A stretch of DNA of 64,000 nt from Streptomyces musisoli (GCF_016741855.1 NZ_JAERRH010000003.1:915466-979465), one strand, 5' to 3'; shown: positions 1 to 13,548, counted from the stretch's first letter. The notes: a model not told the origin generated them from the letters alone. Numbers and translations: made by a program.

Positions 1-98
1 GCGCCCGCGGTCTCGCGCTGGCGGGCACGCCAGACGGTGCCTGTGGCGCCGCGTCCGAGCGGCTCCTCAAGCAGGTACTTGCTGCCGACTGGCCGCAC
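1..98 (-). CDS. Serine/threonine protein kinase, N-terminal fragment (cut by window edge)
   Basis: On the reverse strand a GTG start (complement of 96-98) opens a frame that runs off the window after 32 codons. The visible part is a short lead (MRPVGSKYLLEEPL) and then the glycine-rich ATP-binding loop GRGATGTVW. This is how Hanks-type actinobacterial kinases begin, usually ahead of a catalytic HRD loop, a membrane segment and an extracellular or FHA-interacting tail, none of which can be seen here. An AGGGAG ribosome-binding site lies 8 bases before the GTG. The gene is transcribed away from the neighbouring FHA-domain gene. FHA domains bind phosphothreonine, so a kinase-reader pair is plausible but inferred. 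Family call likely, substrate unknown. Confidence 0.8.
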   Translation of the reverse strand, partial: MRPVGSKYLLEEPLGRGATGTVWRARQRETAG

Positions 99-493
99 GT
101 CACGCGCTCCCTGCTGATTGCTGTTGCTTGCTTGCCTGCATTCCGGTGTTCCGACCCACTGTAGTGCTGTGCTCCAGGGCAGTACGTACGTGTTCCGGGG
201 CACGTTCGAGAGGCTCGACGGAAAGACGCGCGTCCCGGTCTCCCGGTTGCCGGGGCCGGACGTGACCGATCTCAACTGATCGCCGACGGGGTACTGGTCA
301 GGCATTTTTGGGGGCAGAGCCGACCAATCAAGATCACTTCTGTCCGGGTCCCGGGCGCGTCGTCGGTGGCAGGTGCGAGGATGCCTCCAGCAGCCTGCCG
401 GGACGGCTCCGGCGGCTGCTGGCCGACGTGCTCGTGGGGGTGGGGGGAAGTCCGCGCCCGCGCAGACCCGCGCAGAAGGGACCGCTGACGCCG
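99..493. other. Divergent intergenic region with a long leader hairpin
   Basis: This 395-base stretch separates the divergent kinase and FHA/FtsK genes and must hold both promoters. I see no convincing -35/-10 pair. Its most visible structure is a hairpin at 387-422: CCAGCAGCC (387-395) pairs with GGCTGCTGG (414-422), and GCCGG (397-401) with CCGGC (409-413), leaving one bulged T. It lies about 70 bases before the ATG at 494, inside the probable leader. An in-frame TTG at 308 would extend the protein by 62 residues, but there is no ribosome-binding site and the predicted residues lack the character of the real N-terminus. Confidence 0.5.
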
Positions 494-5020
<4,527 letters not shown>

Positions 5021-5026
5021 GTGATC

Positions 5027-5048
5027 CCGCCGGCCCCCGGGCCGCCGG
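5027..5048 (+). terminator. Probable hairpin terminator after the FHA/FtsK-like gene
   Basis: Just after the TGA, CCG-CC-GGCCC-CC-GGGCC-GC-CGG can fold into a stem with one internal mismatch. There is no strong T-run, which is usual in Streptomyces. It separates the gene from the ABC importer operon. Confidence 0.45.
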
Positions 5049-5167
5049 AAACCCGTACGCATACACCCCTGGTCACGAGCCGGTCACGATGCGCCGGTCG
5101 ACACCGCAGGCGCTCTTGCCCGCCCGGAGCGGCCCGGCGTAGACCGGACCGCACGGGACAGAGTTCT

Positions 5168-5187
5168 GACGTTCAACGACGTTCAAC
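5168..5187 (+). promoter_or_regulatory. Perfect tandem 10-mers upstream of the sugar ABC operon
   Basis: GACGTTCAAC occurs twice head to tail (5168-5177 and 5178-5187), about 24 bases before the ATG of the solute-binding lipoprotein gene. One 10-base period places both copies on the same helix face, so a regulator site is a reasonable guess. No regulator gene lies next to the operon. No clear -10/-35 could be assigned. Confidence 0.35.
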
Positions 5188-5210
5188 GGAGAACGACGAA
5201 CGGGGAAGTG

Positions 5211-6590
5211 ATGCGCAGCAAGAGCAGCACGTTCCGGGCCCACAGGGCCGTCACCACACTCGCCACCCTGCTCGCGGGAGCCCTGGCGCTCTCCGCCTGC
5301 TCCAGCAGTGACAACGACAAGAAGGACAACGGGGAGAAGAGCGGCGGGGCCACCGGCTCCACCGTCACCCTGCCGAAGCTGGACGGCGCCCACCTGGAGG
5401 TGGCCGCCGTCTGGACCGGTGCCGAGCAGGCCAACTTCAAGAAGGTCCTCGCCGAGTTCGAGAAGCGCACCGGCGCGAAGGTCACCTTCGTGCCCGCGCA
5501 GGATCCGATCATCAACTTCCTCGGTTCGAAGATCGCGGGCGGTCAGCCGCCGGACGTCGCGCTGCTGCCGCAGCCCGGCGCCATCAGGCAGGCCGTGCAG
5601 AAGGGCTGGGCCAAACCGATCGGACCGGAGGGACAGAAGGAGCTGGCGAAGAACTACTCGCAGGGCTGGCAGGACATCGGCAAGGTCGACGGCAAGCAGT
5701 ACGGCGTCTACTACAAGGCCGCCAACAAGTCGCTGATCTGGTACAACGCCAAGGTCTTCGAGAACGCGGGCGCCCAGGAACCCAAGACCTGGAAGGACCT
5801 GCTGACCGCGTCGCAGGCGGTGTACGACTCCGGGGTCACGCCGTTCTCGGTGGCCGGCGCGGACGGCTGGCCGCTGACCGACTGGTTCGAGAACATCTAC
5901 CTGTCGCAGGCCGGTCCGGAGAAGTACGACCAGCTCGCCCAGCACAAGATCAAGTGGACCGATCCGTCGGTGAAGCAGGCGCTGACCACCCTCGCACAGG
6001 TCTGGGGCAAGAAGGACTACCTGGCGGGCGGCCAGGACGGCGCCCTCCAGACGGAGTTCCCGCAGTCGGTCACCCAGACCTTCACCGGCGGCGACCAGCC
6101 GAAGTCGGCCATGGTCTACGAGGGCGACTTCGTGCAGGTCAACATCGGTGAGACCAAGGCGAAGGTGGGGACGGACGCGAAGGTGTTCCCGTTCCCGGCG
6201 GTCGGCTCGGCCGCACCGGTGGTCTCCGGCGGTGACGCGGCGGTGATCCTGAAGGACTCCAAGGCGGCGCAGGCCCTGGCCGCCTTCCTCGCCTCCCCGG
6301 ACGCGGCGACGATCCAGGCGAAGCTCGGCGGCTACCTCTCCCCGAACAAGAACGTGCCGGTCTCGGCGTACCCGAACGCGGTGCAGCAGAAGATCGCCAA
6401 GGCGCTGATCGCGTCCGGCGACGACTTCCGCTTCGACATGTCCGACCAGGCCCCGCAGGCCTTCGGTGGGACGCCCGGCAAGGGTGAGTGGAAGGACCTC
6501 CAGGACTTCCTGAAGAACCCGAAGGACGTCGCGGGCGCCCAGGCGAAGCTGGAGAAGGACGCGGCGGCGGCCTACGGGAACGGGGGCTGA
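5211..6590 (+). CDS. Sugar ABC transporter substrate-binding lipoprotein
   Basis: This 459-residue family-1 (MalE-like) extracellular solute-binding protein delivers a carbohydrate to the two permeases encoded next. It has a basic N-terminus, a hydrophobic stretch and the lipobox LSAC with Cys30, so the mature protein is a lipid-anchored receptor on the outer face of the membrane. The body has typical features such as QPPDVALLPQPG and an EPKTWKDLL-type segment. ATG 5211 is preferred over the in-frame GTG at 5208 because the GGGGA ribosome-binding site is too close to the GTG. The permease start lies 7 bases after the stop, so the three genes form one operon. The substrate cannot be told from sequence. 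Confidence 0.9.
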   Translation: MRSKSSTFRAHRAVTTLATLLAGALALSACSSSDNDKKDNGEKSGGATGSTVTLPKLDGAHLEVAAVWTGAEQANFKKVLAEFEKRTGAKVTFVPAQDPIINFLGSKIAGGQPPDVALLPQPGAIRQAVQKGWAKPIGPEGQKELAKNYSQGWQDIGKVDGKQYGVYYKAANKSLIWYNAKVFENAGAQEPKTWKDLLTASQAVYDSGVTPFSVAGADGWPLTDWFENIYLSQAGPEKYDQLAQHKIKWTDPSVKQALTTLAQVWGKKDYLAGGQDGALQTEFPQSVTQTFTGGDQPKSAMVYEGDFVQVNIGETKAKVGTDAKVFPFPAVGSAAPVVSGGDAAVILKDSKAAQALAAFLASPDAATIQAKLGGYLSPNKNVPVSAYPNAVQQKIAKALIASGDDFRFDMSDQAPQAFGGTPGKGEWKDLQDFLKNPKDVAGAQAKLEKDAAAAYGNGG

Positions 6591-6597
6591 TCCGGCC

Positions 6598-7941
6598 ATG
6601 GCGTCGGCAGCGGCGGCCGGGGCCCCACCGGGCCCCGCCGCACCCCGCAGTCGCAAGAGCGTGACCGGCACCCGGAGGACCGTGGCAGCCCTGTTCCTGC
6701 TGCCCGCGCTGGTGCTGCTCGGCGCGCTCGTGGTCTACCCCATCGGGTACTCGCTCGTCCGCAGCTTCTACAACGCCTCCGGCGACGGCTTCGCCGGCTT
6801 CGACAACTACACGACCCTCTTCACCGACGACAGCATCCGGACCGCCCTGAAGAACAACGTCATCTGGGTGGTGTTCGCGCCGACCGTCTCCACCGCGCTC
6901 GGTCTGGTCTTCGCGGTGCTGACCGAACGGGTGCGCTGGGGAACGGCGTTCAAGCTGGTCGTCTTCATGCCGATGGCGATCTCGATGCTGGCCGCCGGGA
7001 TCATCTTCCGGCTGGTGTACGACCAGGACCCGGACAAGGGAGTCGCGAACGGGGTGTGGGTGGGCGTGCACGACACGTTCGCGCAGTCGTCGGCGTTCCC
7101 GAAGGCCCACCCGGGACGGGAGTCGCCGCTGGTGGCCGAGGACGGCGGCTTCGTCACCAAGGCCGCCGTGCACGCCGGGCAGCCGGTCGGTCTGCCGCTC
7201 GTCGGCGTCGCCCCGGACCAGCTGCCGGACGGTGTGCGCAAGGCCGCCGCCGCCCGAGCGGAGCCGGGGAAGGTCACCGGCACCACCTGGCAGGACTTCA
7301 CCCGCGGCAAGGGCGTCGGAAAGCTCGGCGCACCCGATCCGTCCGAGGTGGGCTATGCCGGGATGCGGATCGAGGCGGTGAAGGACGGCAAGGTGGTCGC
7401 CTCGGCGGAGGCGGCCGGTGACGGCACGTTCGCCCTGCCCGCGTCGGCCGACGGGGCCCGGCTCAGGCTGCCCGCGAGCAATTTCAAGGAGCCGTACAAC
7501 GGGGTCGACTGGCTCGGCCCGGCCCTGGTCACCCCGGCGATCATCGGGGCGTACGTGTGGATGTGGGCGGGCTTCGCGATGGTGCTGATCGCGGCCGGTC
7601 TCGCGGGCGTGCCCCGGGAGCTGCTGGAGGCGGCGCGGGTGGACGGCGCCACCGAGTGGCAGGTGTTCCGCAAGGTCACGGTGCCGCTGCTGGCGCCGGT
7701 GCTGGCGGTCGTCGTCGTCACGCTGATGATCAACGTGCTGAAGGTGTTCGACCTGGTGTTCATCATCGCGCCGGGCTCCTCCCAGGACGACGCGAACGTG
7801 CTGGCGCTGGAGCTGTACCGCAAGGGCTTCGCGGAGAGCCAGCCGGGTATCGCCAGCGCGATCTCGGTGTTCCTGCTGCTGCTGGTGATCCCGGTGATGG
7901 CATTCAACATCCGTCGGCTGCGGCGGGAGGTGCGGCGATGA
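6598..7941 (+). CDS. Sugar ABC transporter permease (MalF-like) with a large periplasmic-type insertion
   Basis: This is a 447-residue inner-membrane permease. The first membrane helix is at about 25-50 and further helices lie near 90-145 and from about 305 on. The cytoplasmic EAA loop is clear (ELLEAARVDGA...), and is the contact site for the ATPase. Residues of roughly 145-300 form a hydrophilic extracytoplasmic insertion, reminiscent of the P2 loop of E. coli MalF. Most Streptomyces MalF-type permeases are about 300 residues, so this one is long. It overlaps the next permease gene by four bases (ATGA), indicating translational coupling. Confidence 0.88.
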   Translation: MASAAAAGAPPGPAAPRSRKSVTGTRRTVAALFLLPALVLLGALVVYPIGYSLVRSFYNASGDGFAGFDNYTTLFTDDSIRTALKNNVIWVVFAPTVSTALGLVFAVLTERVRWGTAFKLVVFMPMAISMLAAGIIFRLVYDQDPDKGVANGVWVGVHDTFAQSSAFPKAHPGRESPLVAEDGGFVTKAAVHAGQPVGLPLVGVAPDQLPDGVRKAAAARAEPGKVTGTTWQDFTRGKGVGKLGAPDPSEVGYAGMRIEAVKDGKVVASAEAAGDGTFALPASADGARLRLPASNFKEPYNGVDWLGPALVTPAIIGAYVWMWAGFAMVLIAAGLAGVPRELLEAARVDGATEWQVFRKVTVPLLAPVLAVVVVTLMINVLKVFDLVFIIAPGSSQDDANVLALELYRKGFAESQPGIASAISVFLLLLVIPVMAFNIRRLRREVRR

Positions 7942-8846
7942 CGACGACCGCCGAAAGCGTCGGGAAGACCGAGCCGGTCCGGACGGTCGGGGCCGGGCAG
8001 TCGGTCGGTTCCCGGATCGCCGGGAAGCTGGGCGGCGGACTGGTCCGTGCGGTGCTGATCGTCGTGGGCCTGTTCTGGCTGGTGCCGACCATCGGCCTGC
8101 TCGTCTCCTCGCTGCGCACGCCCCAGGACATGAGTGCGAGCGGCTGGTGGACGGTGTTCTCCAAGCCGTCCCAGCTCACCGTGGACAGCTACCAGAAGCT
8201 GCTGGAGAACTCAGACATCACCAACTCCCTGGTGAACACGGTGCTGATCACGGTCCCGGCGACCGTCCTCGTCGTGGTGATCGGGGCGCTGGCCGGGTAC
8301 GCGTTCGCGTGGATGGAGTTCCCGGGCCGGGACTGGTGGTTCCTGGGCGTGGTGAGCCTGCTGGTGGTGCCCGTCCAGGTGGCGCTGATCCCGATCGCCG
8401 AACTGTTCGGCGACATCGGGCTGTTCGGGACGATCCTCGGGGTGATCCTGTTCCACACCGGCTTCGGTCTGCCGTTCGCGGTGTTCCTGCTGCGGAACTT
8501 CTTCGCGGAGATCCCGCGCGAGCTGCTGGAGGCGGCCCGGCTGGACGGGGCGGGCGAACTGCGCGTGTTCGCACGGGTCGTGATGCCGCTGGGCGGCCCG
8601 GCGATCGCCTCGCTCGGCATCTTCCAGTTCCTGTGGGTGTGGAACGACATGCTGGTCGCGCTGGTGTTCACCAAGTCGGGCACGCAGCCGATCACGGTCG
8701 CCCTCCAGACGCAGGTACGGCAGTTCGGCAACAACATCGACGTGCTGGCTCCCGGCGCGTTCATCTCCATGGTGATCCCGCTGGCCGTGTTCTTCGCGTT
8801 CCAGAAGCAGTTCGTGTCCGGAGTGATGGCGGGCGCGGTCAAGTAG
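7938..8846 (+). CDS. Sugar ABC transporter permease (MalG-like)
   Basis: This is the 302-residue partner permease. It has about six membrane helices and the EAA motif ELLEAARLDGAGELRVF ahead of the last two. Its ATG overlaps the TGA of the upstream permease. With the lipoprotein it completes the membrane part of a carbohydrate importer (CUT1 type). No nucleotide-binding subunit is encoded in the operon or nearby. In Streptomyces such importers are commonly energised by the shared ATPase MsiK, encoded elsewhere, so MsiK is the expected partner (inference from family knowledge). A hairpin terminator follows. Confidence 0.9.
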   Translation: MTTTAESVGKTEPVRTVGAGQSVGSRIAGKLGGGLVRAVLIVVGLFWLVPTIGLLVSSLRTPQDMSASGWWTVFSKPSQLTVDSYQKLLENSDITNSLVNTVLITVPATVLVVVIGALAGYAFAWMEFPGRDWWFLGVVSLLVVPVQVALIPIAELFGDIGLFGTILGVILFHTGFGLPFAVFLLRNFFAEIPRELLEAARLDGAGELRVFARVVMPLGGPAIASLGIFQFLWVWNDMLVALVFTKSGTQPITVALQTQVRQFGNNIDVLAPGAFISMVIPLAVFFAFQKQFVSGVMAGAVK

Positions 8847-8866
8847 CCACGAAACGGACACTTTTC

Positions 8867-8896
8867 GAGGGGCGGGCCTTAAGGGGCCCGTCCCTC
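8867..8896 (+). terminator. Strong hairpin terminator of the sugar ABC operon
   Basis: GAGGGGCGGGCC (8867-8878) pairs with GGCCCGTCCCTC (8885-8896) around a TTAAGG loop. All 12 positions pair, one as G-U. It lies 20 bases after the stop of the second permease and marks the border between the importer and the envelope-polymer island. Confidence 0.75.
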
Positions 8897-9001
8897 CGCG
8901 TTCACCTGGAGTAACCCGAATGCCGTACGGGCCCGTAACCAAGTCACTCCATCGGCCGTTCCCGGGCAAGACGCCCGCGCCGACCGACCCATGGATGTCC
9001 C

Positions 9002-11215
9002 TTGCCCAGGTTCAGTGTCATTGTCCCCGCGTACAAGGTCCAGGCGTATCTCTCCGAGTGCCTGGACTCGGTGCTCTCGCAGTCGTACTCCGATCTGGAA
9101 CTGATCGCCGTGGACGACTGCTCGCCCGACGCCTGCGGCGCGATCATCGACGAGTACGCGGCCCGGGACGCGCGCGTCAGGCCCGTGCACCTGCCCGGCA
9201 ACCGGGGGCTGGGCCGCGCCCGGAACGCGGGCATGGCCGAGGCGACCGGCGACTACCTGGTCTTCCTGGACAGCGACGACACGCTCACCCCGGACGCGCT
9301 GCGGTCGGTCGCCGACCGGCTCAAGGAGACCGGCGACCCGGACGTCCTGGTCTTCGACTACGCGCGCACCTTCTGGGACGGCCGGGAGGTGCGCAACCAG
9401 CTCGCCGCCCAACTCGCCGAGCGGGGACCGGCACCGTTCCGGCTGGAGGACCGGCCCGGACTGCTGCGGGTGCTGATGGTGGCCTGGAACAAGGCCTACC
9501 GGCGGGAGTTCGTGCGGGCCCACGGATTCGAGTTCCCGCCGGGCTACTACGAGGACACGCCCTGGACCTTCCCGGTACTGCTGACGGCCGGTTCGATCGC
9601 CACCCTGGACCGGGTGTGCGTGCACTACCGGCAGCGCCGGCAGGGCAGCATCCTCGGCACCACCAGCCGCCGGCACTTCGATCTGTTCGAGCAGTACGAC
9701 CGGGTGTTCGCGTACGTCGGGCAGCGGCCCGAACTGGCCCGCTGGCGGCCGGAGCTGTACCGGCGGATGGTCGACCACTACGCGGTGGTGTTCACCCGGC
9801 CGGACCGGCTGCCGCGCGGCAGCCACGGCGAATTCCTGCGCCGGGCCCGCGCCCACTGCCGCCGCCACCGGGTGCCGGGGACGCGCCTCGGGCTGCGGCA
9901 GACCCTGGTCCGCCTCGGCCTGCACCGCACGTTGCGGGTGCTCCGGCTGGTCTCGGCCGCCCGCCGGCGCACGCTGAAGAGCGCCGTGCGGCCGGCCCGA
10001 GCCCTGCGCGCCGGTGCGCTGGGGCTGCACTACCGGATCCAGCTGCGGCTGCCGCTGCGCTCGGACCGGGCGGTGTTCGCCGCCCGGGAGGGGCGCGGCG
10101 ATCCGGCCGCGCTGGAGGAGGCGTTCCGGGTGCACGCCCCGCACCTGAGCACGGCGTGGATCACCCCGTCCGGGCAGGAGCAGTCGGCACCGCCGGGGCC
10201 GCGCCGGCTGACGCCCGGCACGGCCGCCTACTGGTCGGCGCTGGCCCGCTCCCGCTACCTGGTCGGCGACGCCGGCTTCGAGGGGAGGCTGCGCAAGCGG
10301 CCCGGACAGGTCGTCGTACAGACCGGGCAGGGCACCCCGCTCGGCCATGAGGGCCTCGACCTCCAGGAGCACCCGGCGGCGGCCCGGGACACGGACTTCG
10401 CCCGGCAGCTGCGGGACGTCGACCGGTGGGACTACCTGCTGTCCGGCAACCGGTACACCACCCTGATCCGGGAGCGGGCCCACCCGGGCCGCTACACCAC
10501 GCTGGAGTGCGGGCTGCCCCGCAACGACGTCTTCCAGCGGGCGACCCCGGCGGACGTGGCCCGGCTGCGGGCCTCGCTGGGCGTCCCCGAGGGCGCGGTC
10601 GCGGTGCTGTACGCGCCCGCGTACCGCGATCACCGGCGCACCCAGCGCCCGCTGCTCGACCTGGAGCGGATCCTGCGCCGACTGGGCCCGCGCTTCGTGA
10701 TCCTCGCCCGCGCCCACACCCCCGTCCAGGGCACCCGGATCATCGACGTCTCCGGCCACCCGGACCTGGCCGCCCTGTGTCTCGCCTCGGACGCGCTGGT
10801 CACCGACTACGCGCCCGTCATGTTCGACTACGCGGGCCTCGACCGGCCGATCGTGGTGCACACCGAGGACTGGGCGGCGTACGAGGCGGCCCGGGGCGTC
10901 TACTTCGACCTGCGGGCCTTCCCGCCCGGCGCGGTGGCGCGCAGCGAGGACGAGCTGATCGACATCTTCGCCACCGGGCACTGGCGCGGCTCGCGGTCGG
11001 CGCAGCTGCGGGCGGCGTTCCGGGAGCGGTTCTGCCCGTGGGACGACGGGCGCGCCGCCGAGCGGGTCGTACGGCGGGTGGTGCTGGGCGAGACGGAGCT
11101 GCCGCCGGTGGTGCCGCTCGCGAACCGGAATCCGGTGCCGGCGGCCTGCGCACGCTCCCCGCTGGCCACCGTGCCGCAACCTTCCGGTCCCCTCCCCGTC
11201 ACCGAGTGCCACTGA
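9002..11215 (+). CDS. GT2 glycosyltransferase fused to a divergent TagF-like CDP-glycerol glycerophosphotransferase (paralogue 1)
   Basis: This encodes 737 residues. The N-terminal 1-230 is a GT2 fold with SVIVPAYK, VDDCSPDACG and the metal-binding FLDSDD (about 88-93). Residues of about 345-710 match the TagF/TarF polymerase family. This copy is unusual. Where the family has HGTPLK it reads QGTPLG, with Gln443 in place of the catalytic His. The TDYSS motif is TDYAP. A second conserved His is kept (ARAHTP). The GT2 half therefore looks intact, while the polymerase half may be inactive or use another chemistry. TTG 9002 is chosen because PRFSVIVP aligns exactly with the starts of the next two paralogues; the ribosome-binding site is weak. 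It is first in a run of three related genes. Confidence 0.82.
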   Translation: MPRFSVIVPAYKVQAYLSECLDSVLSQSYSDLELIAVDDCSPDACGAIIDEYAARDARVRPVHLPGNRGLGRARNAGMAEATGDYLVFLDSDDTLTPDALRSVADRLKETGDPDVLVFDYARTFWDGREVRNQLAAQLAERGPAPFRLEDRPGLLRVLMVAWNKAYRREFVRAHGFEFPPGYYEDTPWTFPVLLTAGSIATLDRVCVHYRQRRQGSILGTTSRRHFDLFEQYDRVFAYVGQRPELARWRPELYRRMVDHYAVVFTRPDRLPRGSHGEFLRRARAHCRRHRVPGTRLGLRQTLVRLGLHRTLRVLRLVSAARRRTLKSAVRPARALRAGALGLHYRIQLRLPLRSDRAVFAAREGRGDPAALEEAFRVHAPHLSTAWITPSGQEQSAPPGPRRLTPGTAAYWSALARSRYLVGDAGFEGRLRKRPGQVVVQTGQGTPLGHEGLDLQEHPAAARDTDFARQLRDVDRWDYLLSGNRYTTLIRERAHPGRYTTLECGLPRNDVFQRATPADVARLRASLGVPEGAVAVLYAPAYRDHRRTQRPLLDLERILRRLGPRFVILARAHTPVQGTRIIDVSGHPDLAALCLASDALVTDYAPVMFDYAGLDRPIVVHTEDWAAYEAARGVYFDLRAFPPGAVARSEDELIDIFATGHWRGSRSAQLRAAFRERFCPWDDGRAAERVVRRVVLGETELPPVVPLANRNPVPAACARSPLATVPQPSGPLPVTECH

Positions 11216-11340
11216 ACACCGTTGGTCCTTCCGGGAGTTCCCATGCCCCTCGGCTCGACGCGGCCCACCCCGAGCCGGCCGTCCACCTGGCGCCCGGCGG
11301 GACGGCCCGGCCGCGTCCGCAAGACGACAGAAAGAACCAC

Positions 11341-13542
11341 ATGCCCCGCTTCAGCATCATCGTCCCCTCCCACGGGGTCTCCGGCCGGCTGTCCCAGGCG
11401 CTGGACTCGGTCCTCGGCCAGTCCTTCGGCGACTTCCAGCTGATCCCGGTCTGCGACGCCCCCGACGCCCCGGCCGCCGCGGTGGCCGCCGGGTACGCGG
11501 AGCGGGACTCCCGGGTGACCCCGGTCCACTCGCCGCCGTCCGCCGGCCTGAGCGGGGCGCGCAACGCCGGGATGCGGGCGGCGACCGGCGCCTATCTGCT
11601 GTTCCTGGACGGCGACGACCTGCTGCTGCCGGGCGCGCTGGCCGCGCTGGACGCCCGGCTGTCGGAGGTGTCCGGGGTGGATGTGCTGTACGCCGAGCAC
11701 GAGCGCGCCCCCTGGTGGGAGGGCGAGCCGACGAACCCGGCGGCGCCGCTGCTCGCCGGGGCCCCGAAGGGCGCCTTCGCCCCCGTCGAGCTGCCCGCGC
11801 TGACCGGTGTCCAGCTGCCGGTGTGGGGCGTCGTGTACCGCCGGGCCTTCCTCGCCGATCAGGAACTCGCCTTTCCCGAGGGGCTCTTCACCGACCTCGG
11901 CTGGGGCGGGCTGGCCGGCGTCGCCGCCGGGCGGATCGCGGTGCTGCGCCGGCCCGTCGTCCGGCACCGGCTGCGCCGTCAGGGCAGCCGGCTCAACCTG
12001 CCCGGGCCGCACCAGCACACCCTGCTGGACCAGGTGGAGCGGGTGCTGTCGCGGGCGGCCGAGAGCGGCCTGCCCGCCGAGCGGACCGGCCCCCTGTTCG
12101 ACCAGCTGTTCGCCGTGGTGCTGAAGACGGCGTCCCGGCCGGAGCGGCTGCTCTCCGGGCACCGGGCGTTCTTCCGCCGCGCGGCCCGCCTCTACCGCAG
12201 GCACCGGCCGGCCGGGCACCGGGTGCCGGCCGGCAGCCTGGGCGTGCAGCACCGGCTGCTGGCGGCCGGCGCGTACACCGCCTTCCGCGGTCTGCGCGGT
12301 GTCAACCGGGCGGCCGGCGGCGCGGCCCGGCGGCTGCCGCGTCCGCGCATGCTGCGCACCCGGCTGCGCTACGCCCGCGACCTGCGCCGCCCGCTGGACG
12401 AGAACCTCGCCGTGTACTGCGCCTACTGGGGCCGCGGTTATGCCTGCAATCCGGCCGCGATCCACGCCAAGGCCCGTGAACTCGCCCCGCACATCCGCTC
12501 GGTGTTCCTCGTCGAGGCGGGCCAGGAGCACGCCGTGCCGCGGGACGTCGAGTACGCGGTGATCGGCTCGCGGCGCTACTGGGAGGTGCTGTCCCGCGCC
12601 AAGTACCTGATCAACAACGCGAACTTCGCCGAGGGCGTCGTCAAGCGGCCCGGCAGCGTGCACCTCCAGACCCAGCACGGCACGCCGCTGAAGACGATGG
12701 GCGTGGACCAGTCGACGTACCCGGTGGTGGCCGCGCAGTCCGGCAGCTTCACCCGGCTGCTGGGCCGGGTCGACCGGTGGGACTTCAACCTCTCCTCCAA
12801 CCGACACTCCACCCAGGTGTGGGAGCGCGCCTTCCCGGGCTCCTACGAGCACCTGGAGTACGGCTATCCGCGCAACGACGTCTACTACACGGCGACCGCC
12901 CGCGACGTGGCCCGGATCCGGCGTGAACTGGGCGTCCCCGAGGGCAAGACGGCCGTGCTGTACGCGCCGACCCACCGCGACCACCACACCGGCTTCGAGA
13001 CCGGCCTGGACCTGGAGGCGTTCTGCGCGGCGGCCGGCGAGGACGTCGTCGTGCTGCTGCGCGCCCACTACTTCTACGACCGGGGCCGCTCCCGGGGCTC
13101 GGAAAGGATCATCGACGTCACCGCGCACCGCTCCTCGGAGGACGTGTGCCTGGCCGCGGACGCGCTGGTCACCGACTACTCGTCCATCATGTTCGACTAC
13201 GCCAACCTGGACCGGCCGATCGTCGTGTACGCCGACGACTGGGACGTCTACCAGGAGACCCGGGGCGTCTACTTCGACCTGCCGGCCGAGCCGCCCGGTG
13301 TGGTCGTCCGGACCCCCGGGGAGCTGGCCGCCGTCTTCCGCGACGGCTCGTACGCGGGCCCCGGGGCCGGTGCGCTGCGAGCCGCGTTCCGGGAGCGGTT
13401 CTGCCAGTTCGACGACGGGCGGGCCGCCGAGCGGGTGGTGCGGCGGGTGCTGCTCGGTGAGCCGCCGGAGGCGGTCCCGCCCGTGATCCCGCTCGCGGAG
13501 CGCATCCCCGCCCCCGCCGCCGCGACCCTCGTGAGGAGCTGA
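11341..13542 (+). CDS. GT2-like domain fused to TagF-type CDP-glycerol glycerophosphotransferase (paralogue 2)
   Basis: This is a 733-residue fusion. The GT2-like half starts PRFSIIVPSHG, but its first acidic motif is altered (VCDAPDAPA in place of VDDxS), while FLDGDD is kept. The C-terminal half has the complete polymerase signature: HGTPLK with His446, RAHYFYD with the second conserved His, and TDYSSIMFDYANLD. Known members transfer glycerol-phosphate from CDP-glycerol to a growing polymer at the inner membrane face. A longer in-frame ORF exists upstream, but ATG 11341 aligns with the sister proteins. The next gene starts 6 bases after its stop. Exact polyol and acceptor are unknown. Confidence 0.87.
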   Translation: MPRFSIIVPSHGVSGRLSQALDSVLGQSFGDFQLIPVCDAPDAPAAAVAAGYAERDSRVTPVHSPPSAGLSGARNAGMRAATGAYLLFLDGDDLLLPGALAALDARLSEVSGVDVLYAEHERAPWWEGEPTNPAAPLLAGAPKGAFAPVELPALTGVQLPVWGVVYRRAFLADQELAFPEGLFTDLGWGGLAGVAAGRIAVLRRPVVRHRLRRQGSRLNLPGPHQHTLLDQVERVLSRAAESGLPAERTGPLFDQLFAVVLKTASRPERLLSGHRAFFRRAARLYRRHRPAGHRVPAGSLGVQHRLLAAGAYTAFRGLRGVNRAAGGAARRLPRPRMLRTRLRYARDLRRPLDENLAVYCAYWGRGYACNPAAIHAKARELAPHIRSVFLVEAGQEHAVPRDVEYAVIGSRRYWEVLSRAKYLINNANFAEGVVKRPGSVHLQTQHGTPLKTMGVDQSTYPVVAAQSGSFTRLLGRVDRWDFNLSSNRHSTQVWERAFPGSYEHLEYGYPRNDVYYTATARDVARIRRELGVPEGKTAVLYAPTHRDHHTGFETGLDLEAFCAAAGEDVVVLLRAHYFYDRGRSRGSERIIDVTAHRSSEDVCLAADALVTDYSSIMFDYANLDRPIVVYADDWDVYQETRGVYFDLPAEPPGVVVRTPGELAAVFRDGSYAGPGAGALRAAFRERFCQFDDGRAAERVVRRVLLGEPPEAVPPVIPLAERIPAPAAATLVRS

Positions 13543-13548
13543 CCCGCC

